Source of the DNA: Solen grandis
Lineage: Eukaryota; Mollusca; Bivalvia; Adapedonta; Solenidae
Length of the DNA: 64,000 bases
Assembly: GCA_021229015.1 (NCBI GenBank)
Contig: CM037783.1
Coordinates: forward strand, 3,068,725 to 3,132,724
Direction of reading: 5' to 3'
Below the pieces are notes generated by a model. The model saw nothing but the letters and a program-made list of their open reading frames with translations, searched no databases and was not told where the DNA came from. Shown piece by piece: positions 34,342 through 44,837 of the stretch. The position numbers and the translations under genes were made by a program. How positions within the stretch are numbered: position 1 is the first letter of the stretch; each line of letters begins with the position of its first letter.

Positions 34342-34992
34342 TCACATCTCTAGTTCAATTAGAATGGCAACCACTCCGGAAGCATTGTTCTGTTGATTAG
34401 GATTAAGCGTCTGAGAATTAATAATATCGCCTTTATTAACTTCTAGCGGCGGGTAGAAAGTCGTGTCAGCGGAATAAGAGAGCTCGGACTTAAATACCCC
34501 GTCTTTAAAAATACCATTAAAAGTTACGCCTATGGTTACCTTATGTTCGATGATTTCTTACGTTCGACAGCGGATATTGACATGGTGAGGATTCTTCCTC
34601 TTTTCATCATTACGTAGCCCATTTTACTATGAATCACACCATCCGAGTTTGAACCGAATGACCATTCAAATTCCCCTCTCTCCAAAGGTCCGCGCTCCTC
34701 CGCCACGACAGTTATAACGGGCTTGGGGATTTGAATTTTTTTGTGTTAACGTCCGTCCCATCCGTCGAGGAATCCGGATTGCGCCAACCTGGCCGAAATG
34801 GCGTCTGTTTGTTCTTTGACAGACCCGAGGTTTATGACCCGGCCCCCCTCCAAGTCTACATGGCCATCCTCTGTCTTCTTTATATACTGAGCCAGATCGG
34901 GGCGCCTTAGCTCGCGAAGCAACTGCATCAACGTAGGCCCGCATAGCGTAATTTTCCGAAGAGGATATTCCATATCCGCCGAATATGCTCAT
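34342..34992 (-). pseudogene. Fibre/spike-like gene, two frameshifts and one stop
   Basis: The ATG at 34990-34992 overlaps the upstream gene's TGA (ATGA). The frame starts MSIFGG…AYVDAVASR, shifts near 34900, and continues GGRVINLGSVKEQTDAISA. It hits TAA at 34746-34748 and resumes in the same frame with IPKPVITVVAEE…EWSFGS. It shifts again near 34550 and ends …ASGVVAILIELEM at TGA 34342-34344. The first half has the look of 'x-I-x-N-L…DA…' repeats seen in phage-type tail fibres. The second half looks like a compact beta-rich head. A structural or attachment role is inference only. Confidence 0.55.
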
Positions 34993-35306
34993 TTTATTTC
35001 AAGCACGACACTCACTGGCAAATCGTGGTTGTCTATGACAAAACCCCGCTCGTCTTTAATGGAGAGTGCGAGCTCTGATAGGGTGCCCGCCTGAAGCGTC
35101 TTGAACTCGAGGTTAGGAAATACCGAGGATTTGATCTCCCCGTATGACCAGCCGCCGACGGCGACAACAGCTAGTAGATTACTAGGAGCCCCGTCTGAGG
35201 AGTTCTCAGAGGTGTTCAGCTGCTCCAGGTGGACGAATAACAGCTTGTTCTGGCTCAAATCTTCCGGTCTGTCCTCTTCTAAAGAACCCTCCATCCATCC
35301 ATCCAT
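34989..35306 (-). CDS. Small beta-rich protein of unknown function
   Basis: 105 residues from ATG 35304-35306. It is acidic at the start (GSLEEDRPEDLSQ); then KLLFVHLEQLN, a Gly-rich middle and a C-terminal IKDERGFVIDNHDLPVSVVL stretch that alternates like beta strands. Its TGA overlaps the next ATG by 4 bp, unusual for a eukaryotic genome. I recall homologous-looking proteins in other aquatic invertebrates associated with multi-ORF elements, but cannot name them. Confidence 0.6.
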   Translation of the reverse strand: MDGWMEGSLEEDRPEDLSQNKLLFVHLEQLNTSENSSDGAPSNLLAVVAVGGWSYGEIKSSVFPNLEFKTLQAGTLSELALSIKDERGFVIDNHDLPVSVVLEIK

Positions 35307-35397
35307 CTTTTAAAACCTAGAAGATCGCACATCACATGGGGATAATAGATTATTGTGTCGTGCGGCATCGTAATAGAAGCCTTCTCCGTCTGTTAGT

Positions 35398-35736
35398 TTA
35401 CTGTGACGAACTCAGGTCCTCTTTTTTGTGCTCGCCAATGAACAGATCCAGGATCTCTTCCTGATAGTCCGCGGTAGTTCTCAGCTTCTTTGGGAGCGGA
35501 TCAAACTCTTCCAGGATAGCTTCGAGTTTTCTTCTCTTAACTCCCCTGGGTGGTCTCACCGGTGTAGGACGGCTAGGAGATATTGACTCAGACAGGCAGT
35601 CTGGAATGGGTTCATCAAGAATCACACCTGCTGGACCCTGGCGGGCTCGGATGATATCATCGAGCCTCTCATCGAGCAGCTCTTGCGGAGCCACCCATGA
35701 CCTCGGATACGGAGGCCGCTCTCCAGTAACTCTCAT
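35398..35736 (-). CDS. Basic/acidic small protein with nuclear-signal-like motif
   Basis: 112 residues. It is Pro-rich (ERPPYPRSWV, SPSRPTPVRPP), with a basic run PRGVKRRKL followed by LEEFDPLPKKLR and an acidic C-terminus. The basic run could serve nuclear import. No recognised domain. It lies 91 bp before the next gene on the same strand. Confidence 0.55.
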   Translation of the reverse strand: MRVTGERPPYPRSWVAPQELLDERLDDIIRARQGPAGVILDEPIPDCLSESISPSRPTPVRPPRGVKRRKLEAILEEFDPLPKKLRTTADYQEEILDLFIGEHKKEDLSSSQ

Positions 35737-35842
35737 CTCTAAACTCTTGTGCCGCCTCGTGGTGTTTAACCATCACAGCGTTCGGTAAGTATATATATTT
35801 GTTACACTTCTCTAATAGGGTTAAAAAATTAGTTGGGTTGGG

Positions 35843-36073
35843 CTAGTAAATATCGATAGCCGTCATGCGCTCAAATTCTTTGTTGAAAGCTCTCTGCCGC
35901 CACATGTAATTCTTGCAGTTTTCCTTACTAAACCCGCAGGGCATGTACAGCCCGGTGGCGTTCTTGACGCCCGTCCCACAGACCTTACAGGGCTGCGTGC
36001 CGCCGCCTTTGCGGATCCTAATTAGATGTATTTTATAGTAGTCTTTAATACAGGACCGGTTACAGTAGTCCAC
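35843..36073 (-). CDS. Cys-rich putative zinc-binding protein
   Basis: 76 residues. The Cys pattern is DYCNRSC…PCKVCGTG…PCGF…ENCKN, at least six Cys plus His. Two CxxC-like knuckles suggest a zinc ribbon, and basic residues (LIRIRKGGG) suggest nucleic-acid or protein contact. The frame is intact. Confidence 0.55.
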   Translation of the reverse strand: MDYCNRSCIKDYYKIHLIRIRKGGGTQPCKVCGTGVKNATGLYMPCGFSKENCKNYMWRQRAFNKEFERMTAIDIY

Positions 36074-36256
36074 GGTGCCGATCAGGAGCCAGTGGCAAGT
36101 ATCTTATCCCCTCATCTTGAATAAGTTTGGTATACCATACATCTAAGTGTGTGCACTCCGCTGCCGCAGGCCTGGTCCAACTGGTCCCCGATCCAGACCC
36201 CGGGCCGGCGAAAACAAGAAGCCTGAAATAAAAAAAAAAATCTTCGTTCTGTCTGT

Positions 36257-36502
36257 CTAGACAAACGGACATTCAGGGTAAGAATCTTTAATCGCGTTGG
36301 CGGTCTTAAAGTCCCCCTCCTCGCCCGCTCTCCGCGCCTTGTCTAAATCCTCTCTAATCTTCCATTCATACTCTTCCATGACAAACGGTCATTCAGAGTA
36401 AGAATCGTAAATCGCGTAGGCGGTCTTGACGTCCCCCTCCTCTTCCGCTCTCCGCGCCTCGTCTATATCCTCTATCATCTTCCTTTCATACTCTTCGATT
36501 AT
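36257..36502 (-). repeat. 123 bp tandem duplication (2 units)
   Basis: Two adjacent ~123 bp units share 'aaacggacattcag' / 'aaacggtcattcag', 'ccccctcctc' and 'tccgcgcc'; the period keeps the reading frame (41 codons). Confidence 0.9.
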
Positions 36503-36621
36503 CGCATCAATCTCCTCGTTTTTTTACCTTCTGTAGTCGGTTGCGCGGGCCCGGGTTCTTGAGGGGCGCCGCCCTCGGGGTCGGGCATTTCTGCAAGTAT
36601 CTCTTCGATTAGCTCATCCAT
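36257..36621 (-). pseudogene. Acidic repeat protein, frameshift and stop
   Basis: ATG at 36619-36621: MDELIEEILAEMPDPEGGAP. The frame breaks in an A7 run near 36525. The resumed frame contains two 41-residue repeats, each EEYE.KI.ED.D.ARRA.EEGD.KTA.AI.DSY.E. The first ends in TGA where the second has Cys (TGT). The stop is TAG 36257-36259. The helical, charged repeats suggest a coiled or scaffold protein; function unknown. Confidence 0.55.
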
Positions 36622-36718
36622 ATAGTTGGCTGGGTATACCCAAGACCTACACGTCTCTAATAGGAAATTTCGATGGTCGCCCGAGGGTTGTCGGCCGTCC
36701 CCGAGGCTCCGCATGGGA

Positions 36719-36860
36719 TGTACCATACATCTAATTACGTGCACTCCGCGGCCCGATCCAACTTGTCTGTACAGGGGGATTCCGGACCACTTCATCTTCT
36801 GGGAGATAATTGGGGCCCATCGAGCCTCCGGACGGAGCCTCCGGGCCGGTGGGACCGTCC
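36719..36860 (-). repeat. Right inverted repeat of the GC-rich element
   Basis: Inverted partner of 32645-32786: gtaccatacatctaatta through gggaccgtcc. Confidence 0.9.
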
Positions 36861-36876
36861 GTCCAATCCTGACCCT

Positions 36877-37171
36877 AGTGTTTCTGACATTTGTCAGTAC
36901 ACTCTTCATCAAGGTTGATATCATCAATTTTTTTTCAGGTAGTCCAGATAAAGGCATATCGTCTCCGCAAAGAACTTTATGTTTTCTTGTTCTTTTCCTT
37001 AATCCATGGGGCTTCAACAAGATATACACAAATATTCATTGCAGTTACTTCTAACCCCTCAGCTGTTGACATATTTCCTTCAACTTATTGACATGGGTCA
37101 CAGCTAATCTCAAAGTAATCTTGCGACCCGCGAATTTAGTCTTTAACACCCTTTCTTTCCGAATCATCCAT
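36877..37171 (-). pseudogene. Candidate 5' B-box 1 exon of the TRIM/Deltex-like gene
   Basis: From ATG 37169-37171 the text shows FEISCDPC, then HKVLCGDDMPLSGLPEKK in another frame and EECTDKCQKH in a third. The Cys/His spacing fits a B-box 1 plus the start of a B-box 2, with several stops and frameshifts. The GC-rich element begins immediately after QKH. The assignment to the same gene as 31946-32596 is an inference. Confidence 0.5.
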
Positions 37172-38454
37172 TTTCTCTCTGCACAATCGGAATTAAACCT
37201 GTATAAAATGTAAACAAATAATTAGTTGCATACAAATAGACACTCAGTCTGGTTTTATAGAGATACGGATGCGTATCGATCATTTAAGATTAATTAAGAT
37301 AATTAGACCCAAATTAGATTCAAATTATCTTGAAGCATCATGGAAATGGTCTCATTATACAAAAGGATGAACACAATATAACCCTTCATTTCCTGCGAAT
37401 AAATATAAAATTTGGATATTTTGTTTACAAACCCATTACAATAATGAACTACTTATGATAGTCGTATTGGTATAATAGAAATGGTAACAGATACACGTGC
37501 ACTGTATATGTTGTTTCCAGCCCTAGAACGTTTCTTGTTTCATCGGTTGCCGTGGAAAGAAATAATTTCAGACATTCACCAATTTCTATACAAAAGATGA
37601 TATGAGATTTAATTTGTCTCAATAGAGTAAAGGAAGAAAGTGTCGCCACTTATAAATGCATACACCTTGACGAGTTAGTCTATTTACTCATGTTGGAGTT
37701 CCGTACGCTTGTAATATGTGGAAAAAAAATAAACCCATGTTATTCGTGTCGGTGTTTGGTTAACCTGATACATTACAATTTTGAATACATCTTGCTGAAA
37801 TTTTATTAGTCATATCTTACGTGTAGGGCCGAAAATTACCGAATAAAAACGACAGAAGCGTATATCGTTAAGAAGGAAAGGTTCGACAGGCTTAAATGTA
37901 AAATACTTTTAAGATCAGATTAGGTCCGTAGTAAACTTTGTTTGGATGATATGATATCCAAATATCATAACAATAACACTTACAACAGTAACAATAGATT
38001 CTTTTGAAGTATAATGCTTTAATAAACCTTACATATACAGGCAATATGGCTATTGGAATCACTAAAACAATGAGATATACTTATCAGTGGATTTAATTTA
38101 CGTTCAGCCCATCTTTGACTATCTTGCCATCTTTATATATCTATATATCTGAACGTCTTGGAGTTAGTCACAGTAACATTTACAATGTTTAGCTGTTTCA
38201 CATGATAAGATAACGTTTCTTCCGCATTGCGGGGAAGTCACGTGATCTGCACATGTATGACGTAAAGCTTGAATGCGTGTATGTTATATATGGGACAAAA
38301 TCGATTTTATGTTACCCGTAGGAATTTCAATACCGGGTAATCAAATCCGATGCCCTCTAGCGGGCGAGACATACATGAATACCATTGTAATATAATAGAT
38401 GAATATGTTTGCATGACGAGCTCCTACTTAGGCTTTCTTTTCATTTCTTTTATG
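37172..38454. other. No gene seen; 5' flank of the pseudogene
   Basis: AT-rich. It may hold the former promoter of the TRIM/Deltex-like gene, but no element is identifiable. Confidence 0.45.
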
Positions 38455-38703
38455 TTTGTTTGTTTGTTGGGTTTAACGTTCCACTAACAGTAATTCAGTC
38501 ATTTGGAGACGATGTCTACTTGAGACAGATATAGTGCTGCCACACTGCACTATCACGCCGTAGACATGTGGCATGATACCAACCAGTTCTGCAACCACCC
38601 TGAGCGCAAAGCAAGGGAGCTTTACCAGTTACATTTTTACGACTTTGGTATGTCGCAGCCTCCCGCTCCCGAGGCGGACGCTCTAACCACTTGGCTACCA
38701 GGG
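38455..38703 (-). mobile_element. tRNA-derived SINE, type 2
   Basis: The minus strand begins tccctggtagccaagtggttagagcgtccg (A-box-like) and ends gaattactgttagtggaacgttaaaccc. It relates to 18822-18925 and 54755-54912. The ORF across it is spurious. Confidence 0.85.
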
Positions 38704-39990
38704 ACGATACTTTTCTTTTACATATATTTCATGAATAAAATGCGCAGCAATTTTCTTGAATTGATTTACTTATCATTTTATTAGAAATCAATGCACACAC
38801 AGAATAATAATTCTGCAATGGTGCGTAAGCGAGAAAAATATTCAACGCAAGAAATATCGCACGGACCGCTGCCACAATGAGCTGAAAATAGCCGAATATC
38901 AGCTACTTCACAGGTAACCAACAGCATGACATATTGTACACACCATGGTTATGTTGAAATTCAGCCATCAGTGCGGGCCATCGGAAATTCGCTAAACATA
39001 AATCGCAGCAGATCCCGGCCCTCTGACATATTATTCTAAAAGGTTTAGTATTAGTTGTAAGAACTTGTTTCCCAATCGACGTAAAATAAGTAAGTTTAGA
39101 ATTAATAGGTTTATGGCAAATAAAAGTATGTCGTCCATTGCAATGTCGTATATCGGAGGGGTATTAGTCATTGACTCTGTATTTTTAACATTTAAGAAAT
39201 TGACCCCAACTTTACAAACACACACATACATTTTCTGACAACCCCCGTATATCCATACTACTAAATCGAGCCTTTCTTCTTCTTCTTCTTCTTCTTCTTC
39301 TTCTTCATCTTCTTCTTTATGTCGGGTATCGCGTCTTTACAAAACAACACTGTGTTTATAGAACATAACGGATTCGTATAAATTGCAAGAAATTATTCAG
39401 ATCGATATGAAAGATCAGATCATCACAGGCAAGTTTCGTAAAAATTTGCTTAGTATACACTTTCAGTTCTCCTAACGTCCTCCAAATGTTCATGATAATA
39501 AAATGAATACAAATAAATGGTCATTAGTATAGTCCATCACGATTTCAAAGTAAAAATGTTTGATGTCTTAAAGTGCAAATAGTTCCTTATTACTACAAGA
39601 CTCTTGGCATTAAGTTAAATATTTCATTATGGCAGAGACGAACTATGAATTAAAGTGTATTTTGTATGTAGACAGCTAAAATATTCTCTTAACAAGTATT
39701 TATCTCCTATTCAAATTTTACACAACGTGTTATACACACCTCTGTACTTTGGACCTGTACTTTGCACCTAGGACTTTGGGAAGGTCATGATAAATCTCAA
39801 ACAGGGTTCAGACCCATAGCTTTCGGATCAACAGTCGAGAACGTTAGCACTGCAATACGAAGCAACATGTAATTATTTTGTTGGGTGTAGAAGATCAATG
39901 TAATTGATGTAAGCAGTGTCTCTGGGTCTAGGTAAGTGATTTGGAGTCCAAATATCAATATGTTATCTGATTAAAGACCTTTTTTGTTGT
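38704..39990. other. No gene seen apart from a microsatellite
   Basis: AT-rich DNA, no gene recognised. Confidence 0.5.
39266..39320. repeat. (CTT)n microsatellite
   Basis: About 40-50 bp of tctt/cttcttc units, with one interruption near 39306. Confidence 0.95.
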
Positions 39991-39999
39991 TTTTTATTG

Positions 40000-40540
40000 C
40001 AAGCCATAAAGTTTTATCATTGCCTTGATGGCCAGCCTCATCATGGACTCCACGTAAGGCATGGTCTTTGTAAGCTGAAGGTATGACCAGCTGCTTGACT
40101 TGCTGTCCATCCAGAGAAGTAGTTCTGTGCAGAATATCATCAATGAGGGGTAACCTCTTCCGTTCTCTCAGGTACTTCTACACAGCCATGGACTCATTAG
40201 AGGGCTTTTACCCCGTGAGACAGAACCTGCTTCTCAGCAGGTCAGAAACTCTACTCCAGTCAGCATCCTGAGATTGGGCTATCTTACAGTCAACTTGCTT
40301 AAGCGCAGAGAACTGAGCACAATACTCCCTTCAAAAGGAGGACAGTTCCCAGTTTCCACACACTCTGCAAGTGGTGATGACACTTGTCCTGACACACAAA
40401 TAGCCTGTATGACATTGGAAGATACCTGTGATCTACGAAGACCATCGGCAACTGCATTATTTTTACCTGGACAGTACTTGATCTCAAAATCAAATGCAGC
40501 CCAAGGATGTCAACCATCTGTGACCGGTTGCATCTAATTT
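40000..40540 (-). pseudogene. pol remnant: RNase H end and integrase HHCC start
   Basis: FEIKYCPGKNNAVADGLRRS is the classical end of a gypsy RNase H (here near 40440-40500). Further 3', QLVIPSAYKDHALRGVHDE and AGHQGNDKTL form the start of an integrase zinc-binding region (about 40015-40110). These pieces fall in different frames with gaps, so no protein is made. Confidence 0.8.
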
Positions 40541-40562
40541 TGTTGCAGTGTTCACATATGTC

Positions 40563-40815
40563 ACGGGGCCGCCGTGGCCGAGCGGTTACAGTCGTGGACT
40601 ACAAATCTCTCAGCCCCTCACCGCTGTGCGTTCGGATCCCGGTAGGGACTTCGGATTTTTCATGTGAGGAAGCCTTCCAGCTGGCTTGCGGTAGGTCGGT
40701 GGTTTCTACTAAGGTACCTCTGTATACTCGGGGTCTTCTTCCACCTGTATTTAGCTGGACGTCGCTATATGATTGAAATACTATCGCAGCGACGGTAAAC
40801 CCCAATACAACAACA
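40563..40815 (+). mobile_element. tRNA-derived SINE, type 1 (best-preserved copy)
   Basis: The head gggccgccgtggccgagcgg has a strong A box; 'cgttcggatcccgg' is the B box. It ends 'gattgaaatactatcgcagcgacggtaaaccccaatacaacaacagc'. Being in the gypsy remnant, it inserted after that element. Confidence 0.92.
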
Positions 40816-41032
40816 GCAACATATGTCAATGGGTTATTGTCTGTGGTGACAACAGTAGGATGCTGCAGTAGGATTGTGAGAACTATGACATATCAAGCTC
40901 ATTTCATGCTCAATAGTCTTGACCTCTTTAATGAGCTGTTCATATGATATGACAGTATCATATGTATGTCTTGTTTTAATTTCAATTTATCAGAGTGTAA
41001 TGATGTCCAAAATTTACATCACATTTCAACAT

Positions 41033-41631
41033 TTAATTTCTGGTCTCTGAGGACAAATTGTTGCTATCTTCAGCATTGAATAAAATTGACTCTAACCTGC
41101 AATAAAAAGTAGTCACAGACTCACTTGGCTTTTGAAAAGCAGTGAAGAACTCTTGCATAACATTATTATTATCATTAGGAGATGAAAACATAGAGTTCAG
41201 TTTGTGTAGGATCTGGGCTAAAGTAGCTTTCTCTCCAAGAGAAATAATAACTTGCTTGGCTGATCCCTCCAAGGATCTCCTCAGAGACTGAATCGAAGTA
41301 TTTTCACTGACACTCTGGTCAGATTGTAAGCATTTGATCTCATACCATTTGTAACATTTGGCACCATTTTTTTTTTTTTTATAACTTAGGTATAGGTTGA
41401 TTGTAATGAGTCACAAACTTACCATCAGACAAACTGTTTGAAAATCAAAATGACCTACTGGTTAAATTTCTTTTGGGGTAGAGGTTAGACATGACAACAT
41501 TTCACGACCCCTTCCAATTGAATGATTTCTTTAAACGTATCAATGGAATAATTCTCATTTTCTGTATTTAAACTTAAAACTTTGAACTTACCAGATTTGG
41601 TGAGATGTTCAACCATCTCTTCCTCCGTCAT
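41033..41631 (-). pseudogene. gag remnant
   Basis: A start-like ATG lies at 41629-41631 (MTEEEMVEHLTKSGKF). The open part at 41033-41272 reads EGSAKQVIISLGEKATLAQI…QEFFTAFQKPSESVTTFYCRLE, the usual retrotransposon capsid pattern. A poly-T tract and stops separate the two. Confidence 0.7.
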
Positions 41632-42605
41632 GGTAACATTTCTTTCGCCGTGGTCAAATGAAATTCAAAATACCACAAAATATCGTATACGATGCGTTTA
41701 TAAGCAAAACCGAAATACTAATACTCTAATTCTAAATCCAATTTCTAAGTACTTTCTAATACTTATATACAACATCTTATACTATGCACCAACTAGAATT
41801 TCTTCGACCTTACTACCTACTGCTGTCTGCTTTCAGCTACAAAGTCACAGGAATCCACAAACACAAATATACACATATATGAACATAAAATCATGCAATC
41901 AATGCATCATAAATTATATCCCCCAAATTCTCTCTCTCTCTCTATCTTTTAAACCTTATTAAATTACCAGTGCAATTCTGGTTAGGGGATAGTGCAAATG
42001 ACAGAGACAGAAAGACAAACAGATAAAAAAGACATACAGAGAAAGACAGAACATTAGAGAAAAACAATTATAAATACTTAAATGAAATTCTACCAAATTT
42101 ACACAAACACAAAACTTGATTTCACTTTAAGAAACAGTTACATAGGTGTGTCTACTTTCAGTTTCAGTTTCAGATATTTTGCTTACATTACGAGCCCAGT
42201 AATAAAATAAACAATATATCCGTTAGCCATGCTGTCTGGTAAAAAAAATATTAATTTTACACTGAAATGTTGATAAGAAAAAGAAGAAAAATACGTCTGA
42301 TTTCCAAAATCTTTACACCGCGGGAAATATATTGTGTTTGTACACTGATTCGATCTACATTCTACACACGCACGTGTGTGTAAAATAACAAATCCGTATT
42401 CTCGGACAAGACTTTCAACCACACAAAATATACATTAACTGCACAAACTCTCGAGAAAAACAGATGTAGAGCGTCACGATGTTGATCGAAATACTGGATC
42501 TCACTGATCAGAAAGATATAATTGTACGCCCCAACTGTGCATTGAGCGTCAAAACTTCTCAAACTCCTGACTCTTGTTGAAAAGAAATTGTCCTCAGATG
42601 AAGAA

Positions 42606-42623
42606 TACACGTTGGGCGCCATT
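42606..42623 (-). promoter_or_regulatory. Primer-binding-site-like sequence
   Basis: Immediately 3' of the LTR, the minus strand reads aatggcgcccaacgtg. TGGCGCC starts resemble lysine-type tRNA primer sites used by many LTR elements. Confidence 0.6.
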
Positions 42624-42985
42624 TGTAACCCGGGGTCGTATAAGAATACGAGCTAGGGTTCCTTCTTCATAAGTTTATTCTCACATGACAGTTTATGACG
42701 ATAAAGTTAAATAAATATCTAACTGCGAACAGGAATCTCGACAAATCCTCTGATGTTAGAATGTTGATGACAGAATTAAACATGCAAGTTTACAACTAAG
42801 ATACTTGATGTTTACTTGATGGAAACCAGACAGAGAGTGATTTGCTATCAATCTGACACTCACTCACTGACATGCCAAACACACAGAGATGACATGAGAC
42901 TTGTTCACAAGTTGACAGGAAAATAGCCCCACAATAATATAAACAAACTTATTCAAATAAACTTTTTAATAATACCCTGTCTACA
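42624..42985 (-). repeat. 5' LTR (~362 bp)
   Basis: On the minus strand it starts TGTAGACAGGG and ends GGGTTACA, with TG…CA borders directly next to the primer site. No second copy occurs in the window, so the call rests on position and borders. Confidence 0.6.
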
Positions 42986-43857
42986 TTAATAAAAATATAT
43001 ATAAAATTTCATAGCTTATGGGTATTTTTTGTTTACATTTTGGTCCTGACACTATGGCGATTTTGCTGGTTTTGTATATTCCATGTATATTTGACAGTAA
43101 TTTCACCTGAACTTATAAAACACATAATAAGTTACAAATTATGATAAAATATTCTGATAATATTATTTTGGTGTGTAATTATAGTATTTAGAATGCAGTC
43201 TTTCTTTTTTTAATGCTTTGATTTTTTCAACAAATTTTGGCCAATAGTGGTATTTTGCCATAAGCTAAATCTCTAAAACGGGCATGGTGACCCCCTATTT
43301 TTAATTCTAATATCTTTTAGGTATAGCCTAAAGTACTTATGTGCAAAATTTTAGAAAAAAATCTGTCCGTTAGAAAAAAATCTGCTGGAACGCCTTTAAA
43401 TTCGGGGATGATTCGCAATTATGTAATCCTTAATCTTGAATATATATTCTTTTTTACAAAACAATGCACTCAGTAGATATAAATTATGTAATTCACTTGT
43501 TATTATTATGGTATATATAAACTATTTTGATACAATTATATGAAAGCAAATAATACCAGAGACAGGTTCTCAATAACATTTCAATACCACTTTGTGGGAA
43601 GTGCTTATCAAAACTTCAATTTAATTCCGAATCATTGCCAGTATTCATCAAATGTCATGTAATTCTGCTACACCAAAATGGCCACAACAAAAATTAAAAT
43701 CGATTAATAGTTTAATATCTCATGGTGATACATGTGTTTCTCCCTAATTAAAAATCAGCTATGGCACAAATGTTGTGTATGAAGCCAACTAGTCACATAA
43801 TGACATGACGCTTGAAAAGTTATCACACAACAGTGTACATGCTAGTAAATATATGGA
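42986..43857. other. No gene seen
   Basis: AT-rich DNA between the LTR element and duplication copy B; nothing recognised. Confidence 0.5.
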
Positions 43858-44252
43858 TATTAATATAACGTATTTCCATATCCAAATAAAACAATTAACA
43901 AATGCATGAATAAGATGTCTTTTCTCAGACATCAGTTTACACATATATACTCTGGCTATATGGGATGCCTTTGCAAAGGTTACATATTCAGTTAAAGTCC
44001 ATTGGAAATAATTGGAGACCATCTGTCTTTGGTGATCATTTTGAAACATACCACAGGTGCAATCACACAAGAGAATGACATTTCTGATCAGTTTAAAGTA
44101 ATAGTTATTCCTTAGTCAAACTGTTGAATTTCCTATGGCAACAAATCCTATAAATCGATTTTCACACGAAATGACGGAAAAACTGCCTTCAAAGTTAACA
44201 ACTTTTTTTTTTTTTTTTTCGAAACATGACGATTTAACTGAACAAGGTTAAC

Positions 44253-44515
44253 AGTCTCACTGGCCTAGTGGTAGAGCTTCAGTCCCTGAAAAGGGAGTTT
44301 GTGGGTTCTTTTCTTAGCCGGGACATACCTAAGTCTTATAAAATGGTACTGGATAAGGTATAATGTGACTAAGTGTGATATCATGTCACATGCCTAATGT
44401 GTGATATTGCAGTGTTGCAGCACAATATCTCTACTTGTCTCAAGTAGACAAGAGTCCTCATACGGCTGAAATACTGTCGGTGGAACGTTTAACATAAGCA
44501 AACACACTAGCTCAA
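44253..44515 (+). mobile_element. SINE type 3 (complete)
   Basis: Head 'tctcactggcctagtggtagagc' (A box), then 'gtttgtgggttctttt' (degenerate B box), ending 'ggctgaaatactgtcggtggaacg'. Shared with 25745-25965. Confidence 0.85.
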
Positions 44516-44837
44516 CAAGATGGTTGGCAATACAATGAACTGAATACTTAAAAAAATGTGGCATTGTAATAACAAAATCTGTGATTTCAATTAAAAAGCG
44601 TCAAATATAACAATAACTTTTTCATGTCCAATAGCTGACATACTAAATGAGTCTAAATATCAGCATAAATATGGAATTGAATGAATATTCTAAACTGATC
44701 ATGTTGAAAGTCCTAGAAAATATAAATAAATCAATATTGTAAAACACCTCATTACAAAAATGATTACAAGGCTATCATTTCAGACATGTAATCCGAATTC
44801 AAATAAAATTGGTTAAGGCTTCACCGGTTCATTCTGA

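Larger units (their letters stand above)
32630..36880 (-). mobile_element. GC-rich multigene element with 142 bp inverted repeats
   Basis: 32645-32786 and 36719-36860 are inverted copies of each other (roughly 85-90% by eye), with outer CTAG at both edges (about 32628-32631 and 36873-36876). Base composition and codon use are distinctly richer in G+C than the surroundings. At least seven small intronless genes lie on the minus strand, head to tail, several with premature stops. I do not recognise a polymerase, integrase or transposase. It could be a non-autonomous or decayed virus-like element (polinton, adintovirus or similar), or an unnamed family common in aquatic invertebrates. Element boundaries are approximate. 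Confidence 0.7.
40000..42985 (-). mobile_element. Truncated Ty3/gypsy-like LTR retrotransposon remnant
   Basis: On the minus strand the order is 5' LTR (42624-42985), primer-binding-site-like sequence, gag remnant, then RNase H tail and integrase zinc-finger text. The middle of pol and the 3' LTR are missing, so the element is heavily deleted. The SINE at 40563-40815 lies next to or within the pol remnant. Confidence 0.8.

Noticed and set aside
34666..34992. 108-codon minus-strand ORF taken as one protein
   Set aside because: Only the first ~30 codons fit the fibre-like gene; after the frameshift near 34900 the rest is a shadow frame.
36499..37029. 176-codon minus-strand ORF
   Set aside because: It joins B-box remnants to the element's terminal repeat and to the start of the acidic repeat gene. 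Only its two ends are meaningful, as parts of different genes.
40563..40640. True tRNA gene with A and B boxes
   Set aside because: The sequence continues into a SINE body found at several places and does not fold as an intact tRNA; it is a SINE head.
40599..40829. Short ORFs through tRNA-like sequence (also at 8857, 16000, 38566, 54714)
   Set aside because: They are translations of SINE copies.
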